From positions 114,981 to 178,980 of the forward strand of contig CAJIYM010000005.1 of the NCBI GenBank assembly GCA_905181635.1: a stretch of 64,000 nucleotides of DNA. Reading direction: 5' to 3'. Below are positions 45,976 to 55,028 of the stretch, one piece after another (within the stretch, counting starts at the first letter, position 1; each line of letters begins with the position of its first letter). The translations under genes were made by a program, and so were the position numbers. Origin of the DNA: an uncultured Flavobacteriales bacterium (GTDB taxonomy: Bacteria; Bacteroidota; Bacteroidia; Flavobacteriales; BACL11). The notes under the pieces were generated by a model. The model was not told where the DNA came from. It did not search any database and worked only from the letters and a program-made list of their open reading frames with translations.

Positions 45976-46507
45976 TTTTCTGATTAATCTTCTCCTTTGC
46001 TTTTTTAGCCTCTATATCCATTTTGTCTAAAATAGATTGGTGTTTTTTAAACTGTGGAGTAATTATTTTTGCAACATTAGTAAGTGGGTCAAATAATACA
46101 GAAGTCTCCTTCGTTTGTTTTTTCACTAAGTTATAATCGTTAATTAAAAAGAGTAAAAAACTAAAAACAACAACTACTTTTAAAAATCCAAAAACACTCC
46201 CAAACACCCTACTAAAAACTCCTAATGCTAATGCTTTCGTTAGCTTGTCAACAAAAAACCCTAATGTTTTTATAACTAGCACCGTCACTAAAAACAAAAC
46301 CCCAAAAGCTAAAAGAGGAACAAACTGCTGATAACCATCCAATATATCTATAAATTTTGGCTCCAAATATTCTGAAAAATTAATAGCAATATAAACACCT
46401 GCAAACAAAGCTAATAGTGAGGTTACCTCTTTAACAATTCCATTAGAAAAACCTTTTATCAAACCATAAAATAAAGGAATGGCTATTATAATATCTAGAT
46501 AATTCAT
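45962..46507 (-). CDS. CvpA family membrane protein
   Basis: A 181-residue inner-membrane protein with about four hydrophobic helices and a charged C-terminal tail. YLDIIIAIPLFYGLIKGFSNGIVKEV is the CvpA start, and GVFSRVFGSVFGFLKVV is the conserved last helix. CvpA was first linked to colicin V production and purF in E. coli; its molecular role is still unclear. Divergent from the 108-residue gene at 46541. Confidence 0.85.
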   Translation of the reverse strand: MNYLDIIIAIPLFYGLIKGFSNGIVKEVTSLLALFAGVYIAINFSEYLEPKFIDILDGYQQFVPLLAFGVLFLVTVLVIKTLGFFVDKLTKALALGVFSRVFGSVFGFLKVVVVFSFLLFLINDYNLVKKQTKETSVLFDPLTNVAKIITPQFKKHQSILDKMDIEAKKAKEKINQKINPE

Positions 46508-46528
46508 ACCGTAAAGATATTAAAATTT

Positions 46529-46536
46529 TAACTTTG
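46529..46536 (+). promoter_or_regulatory. -7 box (TAACTTTG) four bases before the 46541 gene
   Basis: TAACTTTG fits TAnnTTTG, and four bases separate it from the ATG, the same arrangement as in front of the CotH gene and pgk. Confidence 0.5.
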
Positions 46537-46540
46537 CATT

Positions 46541-46867
46541 ATGGATGACTTAGATAAAAAATGGGATGCTTTAGTTTTAAAAATAGAGAAGAAATTTGAA
46601 GATGAAATAAACTTAAAGGCTATTCTTTATTTAATTGGTGTGCAAGAACTAAATATGGGTATTAAGCGATTTGGCAGGGAAGAGAAGGTAGACATTCTAC
46701 ATGTTGCAGTCTGTAAGATACTAACTCCTTTTGGGTTTTATAAGTTTGATAGAGTGGATGAGGATGGGTGGCCGCACTGGACTGAATTAAAAGCTTTAAA
46801 AAATCTTGATGATGCAAAGCAAGGGCTACTAATGAAGGAGGCTATTATAAAATATCTTAATAATTAA
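46541..46867 (+). CDS. Conserved hypothetical protein (108 aa)
   Basis: A 108-residue soluble protein with the segments NLKAILYLIGVQELNMG, EEKVDILHVAVCKIL and DEDGWPHWTELKAL. I recognise this as a small conserved Bacteroidota family without known function. Its 3' end overlaps the convergent lipoprotein gene by 11 bases. Mostly helical by inspection; no catalytic motif stands out. Confidence 0.75.
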   Translation: MDDLDKKWDALVLKIEKKFEDEINLKAILYLIGVQELNMGIKRFGREEKVDILHVAVCKILTPFGFYKFDRVDEDGWPHWTELKALKNLDDAKQGLLMKEAIIKYLNN

Positions 46868-47318
46868 GCAATTTTACCACCTGCGTTGTTGTTTTTTCTT
46901 TTTGAATATTAATGATATTTGCCCCTAAGTACTCATCATTTCCGTCTACTTTTAAAACAGATACATTTAAAATCATTTCTAAAGGAAGTGTAAATTCTAC
47001 TCTTCCATTATTATCAGTAGACTCTGCCTTAAATAAATCTGAATATTGTCCTGTTGGGCTATAAGAAGTGTCTAGGTTGGCTTTTACTAAAAGGTCTAGG
47101 GATCTATTCGCATAATCATCAGGGTCATATGTGTATAGTGATTGTTTTAATTCATTTGCATGTAAAATAACCCTTGCTTGAGGCACTGCATTTCCAGAAC
47201 CATCTTGCACAATAACTACAGCTATTGTCTCTTTTTCTTTTTTACAAGATATAAATGTAGTTGCAATCACTAGAGCAAAAATCCCTAATAATATAGTTTT
47301 AAAAATCCTATTTAGCAT
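46857..47318 (-). CDS. Hypothetical lipoprotein with an Ig-like fold
   Basis: A 153-residue protein from the ATG at 47318; a TTG eight codons upstream is possible but less likely. The signal peptide ends in lipobox FISC. The mature part (AVVIVQDGSGNAVPQARVILHA, then NNGRVEFTLPLEMILNVSVLK) looks like a carboxypeptidase-regulatory or other Ig-like beta-sandwich domain. A TATATTTG -7 box lies on its strand at 47347-47354. Function unknown; probably outer-membrane associated. Confidence 0.72.
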   Translation of the reverse strand: MLNRIFKTILLGIFALVIATTFISCKKEKETIAVVIVQDGSGNAVPQARVILHANELKQSLYTYDPDDYANRSLDLLVKANLDTSYSPTGQYSDLFKAESTDNNGRVEFTLPLEMILNVSVLKVDGNDEYLGANIINIQKEKTTTQVVKLLNY

Positions 47319-47368
47319 AATTATTGTTTCTTTGTAATTCAATTAGCAAATATATATAAATTATTGCA

Positions 47369-48385
47369 ATGTTAGAAAAGGTAAAGGGATTACTACAAGA
47401 AGTTGAAAAATTTTCTCCAAAATCAGAGATAGAAACTGAAGAGTTTCGCCTCAAGTTTTTAGGGAAAAAGGGGGAGATGAATACTTTATTTGCTGCATTT
47501 AAAGAGGTTCCTAACGAAAGCAAAAAAGAGTTTGGACAAGCAATAAACGCCTTAAAGCAAAATGCCCAAGCTAAAGTTGAAGCATTTAAAGGAAGTTTCA
47601 ACACTGAAAAGGAGAATGAAGAAATTGATTTAAGCCGACCAGTTTCTTTAGATAATTTAGGAAGTAGACATCCTATTTCCTTGGTAAGAAACCAAATTGT
47701 AGATATTTTTAATCGCATTGGCTTTACTGTTTCAGAAGGGCCAGAAATTGAAGATGATTGGCATAATTTTTCTGCTTTAAATTTACCACAAGAGCATCCT
47801 GCAAGAGATATGCAGGACACCTTTTTTATCCAAACTAACCCTGATGTTTTATTAAGAACACATACCTCATCCGTACAAGTAAGATATATGGAGGGTAATA
47901 AACCCCCAATCAGAACACTTTCACCAGGAAGAGTATATAGAAATGAGGCGATTTCAGCACGAGCACATTGTATTTTTCATCAAGTAGAAGGTTTATATAT
48001 TGATGAAAACGTAAGTTTTGCCGATTTGAAACAAGCGCTTCTTTATTTTGCAAAAGAAATGTTTGGAGAAAAAACAAAAATAAGATTAAGGCCTTCATAT
48101 TTCCCATTTACAGAGCCCTCAGCTGAGGTAGATGTAAGTTGTAATATTTGTAATAGCAAAGGATGTAATGTATGTAAATACACTGGTTATTTGGAAATTT
48201 TAGGTTGTGGAATGGTTGACCCTAATGTTTTGGAGAACTGTGGAATTGACTCTAAAAAATATACGGGATATGCCTTTGGAATGGGAATTGAAAGAATTGC
48301 TATGTTAAAATATGGAGTAAAAGATTTACGGTTATTTTTTGAGAATGATGTGCGTTTTTTAAAGCAGTTTAACAAAAGCATCTAA
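47369..48385 (+). CDS. pheS: Phenylalanyl-tRNA synthetase alpha subunit
   Basis: A 338-residue class II catalytic subunit. An N-terminal coiled coil (about 1-90), motif 2 (GRVYRNEAISARAHCIFHQVEGLY), the Phe-binding region (FTEPSAEVDVSC) and motif 3 (FGMGIERIAMLKYG) are present. In the middle, CNICNSKGCNVC adds a cluster of cysteines. pheT is not adjacent here, which is common in Bacteroidota. Six bases separate it from the permease gene. Confidence 0.97.
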   Translation: MLEKVKGLLQEVEKFSPKSEIETEEFRLKFLGKKGEMNTLFAAFKEVPNESKKEFGQAINALKQNAQAKVEAFKGSFNTEKENEEIDLSRPVSLDNLGSRHPISLVRNQIVDIFNRIGFTVSEGPEIEDDWHNFSALNLPQEHPARDMQDTFFIQTNPDVLLRTHTSSVQVRYMEGNKPPIRTLSPGRVYRNEAISARAHCIFHQVEGLYIDENVSFADLKQALLYFAKEMFGEKTKIRLRPSYFPFTEPSAEVDVSCNICNSKGCNVCKYTGYLEILGCGMVDPNVLENCGIDSKKYTGYAFGMGIERIAMLKYGVKDLRLFFENDVRFLKQFNKSI

Positions 48386-48391
48386 ACTTAG

Positions 48392-49165
48392 ATGGACATA
48401 ATATTAATCTGCTTAGCGGCATTTTTCGCATCACTACTCACTTTTTTTTCTGGTTTTGGTTTAGGCACAATTTTAATGCCTGTTTTTGCTCTTTTCTTTC
48501 CTCTTGAAATGGCAATCGCCTTAACTGGAGTTGTTCATTTGTTAAATAATTTTTTTAAAATGTACTTGGTAGGCAAAGAAGCAAATTGGAGAATTGTGCT
48601 GAAATTTGGGGCTCCTGCTGTAATTAGTGCGTTAATAGGAGCATGGCTATTAATAACCTTTTCTGAGACTACAGAGTGGTATGTTTATTCTCTTGGTGCT
48701 AAGGAATTTATAATGACTCCTATAAAAGTGGTGGTTGCCTTTTTAATGTTTGGCTTTGCATTTTTGGAATTAATGCCTTTTTTCAAAAAATTAGAATTTG
48801 CTGAAAACAAATTATTTATTGGGGGTATTATTAGTGGGTTTTTTGGTGGACTATCAGGCCATCAAGGGGCGCTAAGAAGTGCTTTTTTAATTAAGTACGG
48901 ATTGAGCAAAGAGAGCTTTATTGCTACTGGGGTGATGATTTCCTCTGTTATTGACATTTCAAGAGTCTCGGTTTATTTCACAAAATACATCTCTATTGGT
49001 ATTGAAGAAAACATCAATCTTCTTTTAGCAGCTGTGCTGGCTGCATTTGCCGGCGCTTTAATTGGCAAAAAACTATTAAAGAAAATCACCACTAACTTTG
49101 TGCAAATTACTGTTGCAGTATTGATTATGCTAATGGCTGTTGCTATTGGCTTAGGGATTGTCTAG
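48392..49165 (+). CDS. TauE/SafE (TSUP) family membrane permease
   Basis: A 257-residue protein with about eight hydrophobic helices. The TSUP signatures are AAFFASLLTFFSGFGLGTIL near the N-terminus and its second-half repeat GGIISGFFGGLSGHQGALRS. Family members export or import sulfite, sulfoacetate or other small anions; the substrate here is not known. It lies 6 bases after pheS and may share its transcript. Confidence 0.87.
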   Translation: MDIILICLAAFFASLLTFFSGFGLGTILMPVFALFFPLEMAIALTGVVHLLNNFFKMYLVGKEANWRIVLKFGAPAVISALIGAWLLITFSETTEWYVYSLGAKEFIMTPIKVVVAFLMFGFAFLELMPFFKKLEFAENKLFIGGIISGFFGGLSGHQGALRSAFLIKYGLSKESFIATGVMISSVIDISRVSVYFTKYISIGIEENINLLLAAVLAAFAGALIGKKLLKKITTNFVQITVAVLIMLMAVAIGLGIV

Positions 49166-49241
49166 CGTGTTAAAAATATTCTATTTATTTATGAGGCTTA
49201 ATAGCTAAATTAGATTTAAAATAGAAATAAAGTATCAGTCT

Positions 49242-50288
49242 TTACCTAAAGCTCCAATCGTAAGTATGTAGGTTTTCTACTGAGTGACGCAATAAATCAA
49301 TTGCTCCTCTTACGTCCTCTTTGTGGACCATCTCTATAGATTGATGAATGTGTCTTGTTGGTATAGAAACGGCCCCAGCAATACTTCCTCCTGGATTCAT
49401 TCTTTGTATTCCCGCTGTATCTGTTCCACCTGCAGGCAATATTTCCAACTGTGTTTTTAGCTCCTTCTTTTTCGCTAATTCTTTCATGTATTTTACCATA
49501 CGGTAATCACAAACAGTAGCAGAATCCATCACCTTAATACAAGCCCCTTCACCCAAAGCAGAAACTTGTTCTTGTTTAGTGCTTCCTGGAGTATCCCAAG
49601 CAATAGTAGTGTCTAAACCAAAACCAAAATCAGGATTTATATCCATTGAAGAAACGTTGGCGCCTCTAATACCTATTTCCTCTTGTACAGTAAATACTCC
49701 GTATACATCATAAGGAGGTGTTTGTTTCATTTCACGGAACATTTCAATAAGTATAAATACAGAAACTCTATTGTCTAAAGATTTACAATTTATACAGTCT
49801 CCCATCTCAATCAGATCACTACTTCTGGTAATTGTATCTCCTACTGAAATTATTTTGTCTAATTCTTTTTTGGGTCTTCCTGTGTCAATAAAATAATCTT
49901 TAATAGTAGGCACCTTTGCCCTATCAGCAGCATTCATTAAATGAATTGGCTTACCCCCCATTACCCCAATAATATCCTCTGTTCCGTGTATAATCACCCT
50001 TTGTGCTGTTAGTGTTTTTGGATCAAAACCACCTAAAGTATGGAAATAAACAAACCCCTTGTCATCAATATGAGTAACAATAAATCCGATCTCATCCATA
50101 TGAGCACCAATCATTACTCGTTTACTTTCTTTTCCTTTTTTTATTGCCACAACATTTCCCATGTTGTCTATTCTTATTTCATCTACTAAGGATTCCACCT
50201 CTCTTAGTACAATTTCTCTTACTTTTTGTTCGTGTCCTGGTGCTCCTGCTACCTTACAAATCTCTGCTAATAATGCTGTATTTATCAT
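49242..50288 (-). CDS. M42 family aminopeptidase (FrvX/CelM-like)
   Basis: A 348-residue cytosolic metallopeptidase that forms large tetrahedral assemblies in its family. Metal ligands and catalytic residues are seen in IGAHMDEIGFIV, VQEEIGIRGA (the EE pair), GLDTTIAWDTPG and the late ISIPTRHIHQSIE-type motif (VSIPTRHIHQSIEMV). It removes N-terminal residues from peptides. It ends the pyk-containing minus-strand block, 8 bases after pyk. Confidence 0.92.
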   Translation of the reverse strand: MINTALLAEICKVAGAPGHEQKVREIVLREVESLVDEIRIDNMGNVVAIKKGKESKRVMIGAHMDEIGFIVTHIDDKGFVYFHTLGGFDPKTLTAQRVIIHGTEDIIGVMGGKPIHLMNAADRAKVPTIKDYFIDTGRPKKELDKIISVGDTITRSSDLIEMGDCINCKSLDNRVSVFILIEMFREMKQTPPYDVYGVFTVQEEIGIRGANVSSMDINPDFGFGLDTTIAWDTPGSTKQEQVSALGEGACIKVMDSATVCDYRMVKYMKELAKKKELKTQLEILPAGGTDTAGIQRMNPGGSIAGAVSIPTRHIHQSIEMVHKEDVRGAIDLLRHSVENLHTYDWSFR

Positions 50289-50296
50289 TTTTGGTG

Positions 50297-51712
50297 TTAT
50301 TTTACTTTACTTAATTTCATCATATTTGTCATGCCTTTTTCTTGGGCTGGCATGCTAGCCAAATTTACTACTAAGTCTCCTTTTTTTAAGAAACTCCCAT
50401 CTCTTAAAATTTCTTTAGTTTCCTTTATAGTTTGATCCGTTGTCGTTCCTCTGTCGTAATAAAAACCTCTTACCCCCCAAACTAAGCTTAGTGTGTTTAA
50501 AATCGTATGGTTATTTGTAAAGGCGTAAATAAACGCACTTGGCCTGTAACTAGACATTTTAACTGTGTTAAATCCAGAATAAGTAACTGTAATTATTGCT
50601 TTAGCGCCTGTACTTTTAGCTATATCGCAAGCATTCGAACAAATTGCATTTGTCAAAAATCTTTCGTTGTTTATAATGGTTTTATTTATTCTATTTTTTG
50701 ATATATTATGGTCACTACCCTCAACATCTCTAATAATTTTCCGCATAGTATCGACAACACTCAATGGGTAGTGCCCAACAGATGTTTCTCCGCTTAACAT
50801 TACGGCATCAGCACCGTCAATAACAGAATTTGCCACATCATTTACTTCAGCCCTTGTTGCTGATGGATTTTCAGTCATACTTTCCAGCATTTGTGTTGCA
50901 ATTACAACTGGCTTTGCCTGTGTAATACATTTTTCAACAATCATTTTCTGATAAACAGGAACCTTATGTGGTGGCACCTCAACTCCTAAATCCCCCCTTG
51001 CAACCATAATTGCGTCAGCTGCTTCAATTATTGAATCAATATCATATATTGCTTCTGGTTTTTCTATTTTTGCGATTACTTTGTGATTTAGCTTTTGCTT
51101 ATCAATTATTCTTTTAAGAATTCTAACGTCATTTGCTGAGCGCACAAACGACAATCCTATCCACTCTATTTTTTCTGAAAGTACAAAAGCCAAATCTTTC
51201 TTGTCTTTTTTTGTTAGACAGGGCAATGAAATTTTAGTGTTTGGTAAATTAACCCCTTTTCTTGACTGCAATAAACCTCCAAATATTACTTTCAAAACAA
51301 CAGCGTCTTTCTTATTTGTACTTTTAGCCTCTAACACTATCTTGCCATCGTCTAACAGAACCCGATCCTTTACCCTAACGTCTTTAGCGAAATTAATGTA
51401 ACTTATATGAATTGTGTTTTTCTTTTTTTTTGTGCTAAAAACTACCTCCTCTCCTTTTTTAAGTTTTATTGGCTTTTCGAATATACCTACCCTTATTTTA
51501 GGGCCCTGTAAGTCGGCCAAAATAGCAGTATGCATATGTAACTCTTGGTTAATCTCCTTTATGCTTGAAATAATCTTTTTTGCCGCATCATGTTCAAGGT
51601 GAGAAAAGTTTAGCCTACACACATTAACTCCTCTCAATATAATTTTCCTCAACATCTCTTTGGATGATGTTGCTGGGCCTATAGTTGCTATAATTTTAGT
51701 TTTCCTTATCAT
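50297..51712 (-). CDS. pyk: Pyruvate kinase
   Basis: A 471-residue glycolytic enzyme. TKIIATIGPATSS at the start, KGVNLPNTKISLP, KIEKPEAI with the catalytic lysine, and MVARGDLGVEVP with metal ligands are intact. The C-terminal domain is complete. The start overlaps the end of the IPExxxVDY gene by 17 bases. Confidence 0.97.
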   Translation of the reverse strand: MIRKTKIIATIGPATSSKEMLRKIILRGVNVCRLNFSHLEHDAAKKIISSIKEINQELHMHTAILADLQGPKIRVGIFEKPIKLKKGEEVVFSTKKKKNTIHISYINFAKDVRVKDRVLLDDGKIVLEAKSTNKKDAVVLKVIFGGLLQSRKGVNLPNTKISLPCLTKKDKKDLAFVLSEKIEWIGLSFVRSANDVRILKRIIDKQKLNHKVIAKIEKPEAIYDIDSIIEAADAIMVARGDLGVEVPPHKVPVYQKMIVEKCITQAKPVVIATQMLESMTENPSATRAEVNDVANSVIDGADAVMLSGETSVGHYPLSVVDTMRKIIRDVEGSDHNISKNRINKTIINNERFLTNAICSNACDIAKSTGAKAIITVTYSGFNTVKMSSYRPSAFIYAFTNNHTILNTLSLVWGVRGFYYDRGTTTDQTIKETKEILRDGSFLKKGDLVVNLASMPAQEKGMTNMMKLSKVK

Positions 51713-52115
51713 TGAAAATAAACCTATCTATGTGTTTTAAACTTGCTATATCTACTTCAAAAGCCAACAAAACATCTGGAACGCTTCTTAATTTAATCAT
51801 AAAATCCATCATCTCTTGCTTCCAGTAGTCATTCTTAATAACCAAAAAATAATTAATACTTTTTTGGTTTGGCACTAAATATCCTTTTTTTGATCTATTA
51901 GCTAATAAATCATACTCTATTCCTTCATCTGAAATATAGGTATATCTTGAAAACCATAAGCCTCCTTTAATGTTATGATCGTTTTTTTTTTCAAAGTTTA
52001 ATTGCATTGAACTGTTAATATTCCAACACAATTTGTAAGCTTTAATGTGGCTATTTATTGCCAACACAGCAAAATCAAATTCTTCAGCACACTCTAATAT
52101 AAATCGTGTTTTCAT
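51696..52115 (-). CDS. IPExxxVDY family protein
   Basis: A 139-residue protein in the slot between rnc and pyk where Bacteroidota carry the IPExxxVDY family. The name-giving motif is degenerate here: YLVPNQKSINYFLVI instead of the I-P-E...V-D-Y form. The N-terminus (ILECAEEFDFAVLAINSHIKAYKLCW) fits the family. Function unknown; no signal peptide. It overlaps pyk by 17 bases. Confidence 0.76.
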   Translation of the reverse strand: MKTRFILECAEEFDFAVLAINSHIKAYKLCWNINSSMQLNFEKKNDHNIKGGLWFSRYTYISDEGIEYDLLANRSKKGYLVPNQKSINYFLVIKNDYWKQEMMDFMIKLRSVPDVLLAFEVDIASLKHIDRFIFNDKEN

Positions 52116-52120
52116 AATTG

Positions 52121-52744
52121 CTAAAATACACTATTATATGCTTTTTTAGCTGCTTTTTGCTCAGCTTCCTTAATAGAGGATGCTTGCGCTTCTGCCTTTT
52201 TAATTTTTTCTATATAAACTGCAACCAAAAACTCTTGCCTATGGCTTGGCCCCTCTCTTTTTATAACTTTATATGTTGTTTTTATTTTTAATTTCTGAGA
52301 CAATTTTAAAAGCTTACTCTTATAATCTATATCAGAAAGCTCCTTAATAAATTCTGAACTATAGATATGCTTAATGATAAACTGTCCGGCTTGCTCCATC
52401 CCTTTATCAATATAGATAGCCCCTATAATTGATTCAAGCGTATTTCCATAAACACTTTTAGGTATTACCTTTAGATTACTTTTAATGTAAGAGTCCAAAA
52501 AAATTTTCTTACCCACTAGGTTTAAGTGCTTTCTTCCGACTATTATCGCTCTTTGTTGGGACAAAAAGCCTTCTTCTTGTTCTGGGTGCTCCAAATACAA
52601 CTCCTTAGCAACAATAAAATCTAAAATTGCATCTCCCAAAAACTCTAAGCGCTCATTGTTTTCTTTAACACTATAAGATTTATGCTGTAATGCTTTTAGG
52701 TATATACCTTTATGAGCCGGATTGTATCCTAATATTTTAAACAA
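52121..52744 (-). CDS. rnc: Ribonuclease III (start uncertain)
   Basis: A double-strand RNA endonuclease with the signature NERLEFLGDAILDFIVAKE, and a C-terminal double-stranded RNA-binding domain ending AEQKAAKKAYNSVF. From the TTG at 52744 it is 207 residues, short for the family in Bacteroidota. The frame stays open upstream to the fabF stop and encodes the family-like stretch FLKLIYQRLAFCNKSKSFLF, but it has no ATG, GTG or TTG before 52744. At 52801-52799, where TAATG stop-start overlap would be expected, the bases are TAACG. The start is therefore uncertain: TTG at 52744, or a rare ACG/ATA further up. Confidence 0.9.
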   Translation of the reverse strand: MFKILGYNPAHKGIYLKALQHKSYSVKENNERLEFLGDAILDFIVAKELYLEHPEQEEGFLSQQRAIIVGRKHLNLVGKKIFLDSYIKSNLKVIPKSVYGNTLESIIGAIYIDKGMEQAGQFIIKHIYSSEFIKELSDIDYKSKLLKLSQKLKIKTTYKVIKREGPSHRQEFLVAVYIEKIKKAEAQASSIKEAEQKAAKKAYNSVF

Positions 52745-52779
52745 AAAAGACTTACTCTTATTGCAAAAAGCAAGTCTTT
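52743..52779 (-). terminator. Hairpin with T-run between fabF and rnc
   Basis: On the minus strand AAAGACTTGC (52779-52770), a 14-base loop, then GTAAGTCTTT (52755-52746) forms 10 pairs with one G-U, followed by further T. It looks like an intrinsic terminator or attenuator after fabF, and it overlaps the codons of an extended rnc N-terminus. Confidence 0.6.
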
Positions 52780-52800
52780 GGTATATTAGTTTTAAAAACG

Positions 52801-54054
52801 TTATGGTGTATATTTTTTAAACAGGACAGATGCGTTATGACCTCCAAAGCCGAAGGTATTTGTTAGGGCGTAGTTCACTGTTCTTTTTTGTGCTTTATTG
52901 AGTGTTAAATTCAGTCTACTGTCTATATCAGGGTCATTAGTCACGTGGTTAATCGTTGGTGGGATAATATCGTTCTTAACAGCCATAATACATGCAATCG
53001 ACTCAATAACTCCAGCAGCACCTAACAGATGACCTGTCATTGACTTAGTCGAGCTAATGTTTAAGTTATAAGCATGGTCGCCAAATAAAGCTTTAATTGC
53101 TTTGGTTTCCGCTATATCTCCAAGAGGAGTAGATGTCCCGTGAACATTGATATAATCTAAGTCTGTTACTGGAATTTCGGCCTCCTCAATTGCTAGACGC
53201 ATAACATTACGCGCACCCAAACCTTCAGGGTGTGGTGCTGTTATATGATGTGCATCTGCCGTTAAGCCTCCACCAACTATCTCTGCATAAATTTTTGCCC
53301 CTCTTTTAACAGCATGTTCGTACTCTTCAATGACAATTGCACCTCCACCTTCGCCCATTACAAAACCATCTCTATCTTTATCAAAAGGGCGAGAAGCTGT
53401 TTTTGGATCATCATTTCTAGTTGATAAAGCCATCATTGCATTAAAACCACCTATTCCTGTTTCAAAAACACAAGCTTCAGATCCTCCCGCAATAAAAATA
53501 TCCGCCTTATTCCACTTGATATAATTAAATGCATCTATAAGAGAGTTTGTTGATGACGCACAGGCAGAAACTGTAGTGAAATTAGGCCCCCTAAAACCAT
53601 GCTTTATTGATATGTGGCCAGCAGGAATATCTGAAATAAGTTTTGGGATAAAAAATGGATTATACCTAGGAATTCCATTTCCTTGAGCAAAATTTGTAGT
53701 TTCCTGTTGAAAACTATTCATTCCCCCTATACCAGACCCCCAAATAACTCCCGCTCTATCGAGATTAATTTCATCCAAATTTAAATTAGAGTCTATAATC
53801 GCCTCATCACTAGCTACCATTGCATATTGACAAAACAAATCCATTTTTCTCGCTTCTTTTCTGTGAATAAAATCAGTAACCTCAAAACTCTTTACCTCGC
53901 AGGCAAACTTTGTTTTAAAATTTTCAGGATTGAAGTGAGTAATTGGCGCAGCACCACTTACCCCGTTTTGCAGGGCCTTCCAATAATCCTGTAAGTTGTT
54001 CCCAATGGGAGTTAAGGCTCCCATTCCAGTAACAACCACTCTTCTACCTTTCAT
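52801..54054 (-). CDS. fabF: 3-oxoacyl-ACP synthase II
   Basis: A 417-residue condensing enzyme that elongates acyl-ACP with malonyl-ACP. The catalytic triad is C165 (TVSACASST), H305 (NVHGTSTPLGD) and H342 (MTGHLLGAAG). VVVTGMGALTPIGN at the N-terminus is standard. It follows acpP by 9 bases and forms the classic acpP-fabF pair; a hairpin separates it from rnc. Confidence 0.97.
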   Translation of the reverse strand: MKGRRVVVTGMGALTPIGNNLQDYWKALQNGVSGAAPITHFNPENFKTKFACEVKSFEVTDFIHRKEARKMDLFCQYAMVASDEAIIDSNLNLDEINLDRAGVIWGSGIGGMNSFQQETTNFAQGNGIPRYNPFFIPKLISDIPAGHISIKHGFRGPNFTTVSACASSTNSLIDAFNYIKWNKADIFIAGGSEACVFETGIGGFNAMMALSTRNDDPKTASRPFDKDRDGFVMGEGGGAIVIEEYEHAVKRGAKIYAEIVGGGLTADAHHITAPHPEGLGARNVMRLAIEEAEIPVTDLDYINVHGTSTPLGDIAETKAIKALFGDHAYNLNISSTKSMTGHLLGAAGVIESIACIMAVKNDIIPPTINHVTNDPDIDSRLNLTLNKAQKRTVNYALTNTFGFGGHNASVLFKKYTP

Positions 54055-54063
54055 CTTAATTTG

Positions 54064-54294
54064 TTAGGCTGCCTCAATAAATGAAATGGCATCTCCAACG
54101 GTTGCAATAGCCTCTGCCTTGTCATCTGGAATTTGTATATCAAATTCTTTTTCAAATTCCATAATAAGCTCTACTGTATCCAAGGAATCCGCCCCTAAAT
54201 CATTGGTAAAATTTGCCTCATTAGTCACTTCACTTTCGTCAACTCCTAATTTGTCAACAATAATCGCTTTTACTTTTTCTGCTACATCAGACAT
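54064..54294 (-). CDS. acpP: Acyl carrier protein
   Basis: A 76-residue acidic carrier. The phosphopantetheine serine is S37 in [11 protein letters not shown]. Normal length. It is first in the operon acpP-fabF, and it carries growing acyl chains for FabF and octanoyl groups for LipB. Confidence 0.98.
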   Translation of the reverse strand: MSDVAEKVKAIIVDKLGVDESEVTNEANFTNDLGADSLDTVELIMEFEKEFDIQIPDDKAEAIATVGDAISFIEAA

Positions 54295-54375
54295 ATTTAA
54301 ATGTTTTAATTATTAATGTGCAAATAAAACTATAAATTAAAGAACCTGCAACCTTTCCTATTTTCTATTTTAACA

Positions 54376-54383
54376 TATCTTTG
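54376..54383 (+). promoter_or_regulatory. -7 box (TATCTTTG) for purN
   Basis: TATCTTTG fits TAnnTTTG and is 29 bases before the purN ATG, in the divergent gap with acpP. No clear -33 element. Confidence 0.45.
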
Positions 54384-54412
54384 TTTATACTATTTTTAAT
54401 GAAAAACTAATA

Positions 54413-54991
54413 ATGCTAAAAAAACTTGCAATATTCGCTTCTGGGTCAGGTTCAAATGCCGAAAATATCTGCAATTATTTTGCTGAATCATCTAATGTAG
54501 AGGTGGTTTTGATTTGTACAAACAAGCAAGATGCTTTAATTGTAAAAAGGGCTAAAAAACTGAATATTCCAGTGCTCGTATTTACCAAATACGAGCTAAA
54601 TAATTTTATTGATTTACATAAAAAACTACAAAGTATTGGTGTTGATGTTGTCATATTGGCTGGATTTTTACTTAAAGTTCCATCAAAAATGATCGATAGC
54701 TACCCAAATCGCATTATTAACATTCACCCCTCATTACTTCCAAAATATGGAGGAAAAGGAATGTACGGCAACAATATACACAAGGCCGTAATTGAAAACA
54801 AAGAAACTGAAAGTGGAATTAGCATCCATTTTGTGAATCAAAACTATGATGAAGGAGAGCTTATTTTACAAGAACGGTGCGCTATTTCTTCTAATGAATC
54901 TGTAGAAACACTAACACAAAAAATACGTGAACTAGAGTACGCCTATTTTCCTAGTGCAATTGAAAAAACAATTAAAGAATTATCCAATTGA
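54413..54991 (+). CDS. purN: Phosphoribosylglycinamide formyltransferase
   Basis: A 192-residue enzyme of purine synthesis that formylates GAR from 10-formyl-THF. ASGSGSNAENI binds phosphate, IINIHPSLLPKYGGKGMYG holds the catalytic Asn and His, and FVNQNYDEGELILQ the catalytic Asp. Normal length. rnhA follows 37 bases downstream. Confidence 0.96.
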   Translation: MLKKLAIFASGSGSNAENICNYFAESSNVEVVLICTNKQDALIVKRAKKLNIPVLVFTKYELNNFIDLHKKLQSIGVDVVILAGFLLKVPSKMIDSYPNRIINIHPSLLPKYGGKGMYGNNIHKAVIENKETESGISIHFVNQNYDEGELILQERCAISSNESVETLTQKIRELEYAYFPSAIEKTIKELSN

Positions 54992-55028
54992 AAATAATTT
55001 TAATAATCTTAAAGACGCTATTTAATTA

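Noticed and set aside
47308..47820. A 170-residue minus-strand frame over the start of pheS
   Set aside because: It covers the intact pheS N-terminus and contradicts the lipoprotein gene start at 47318; codon shadow.
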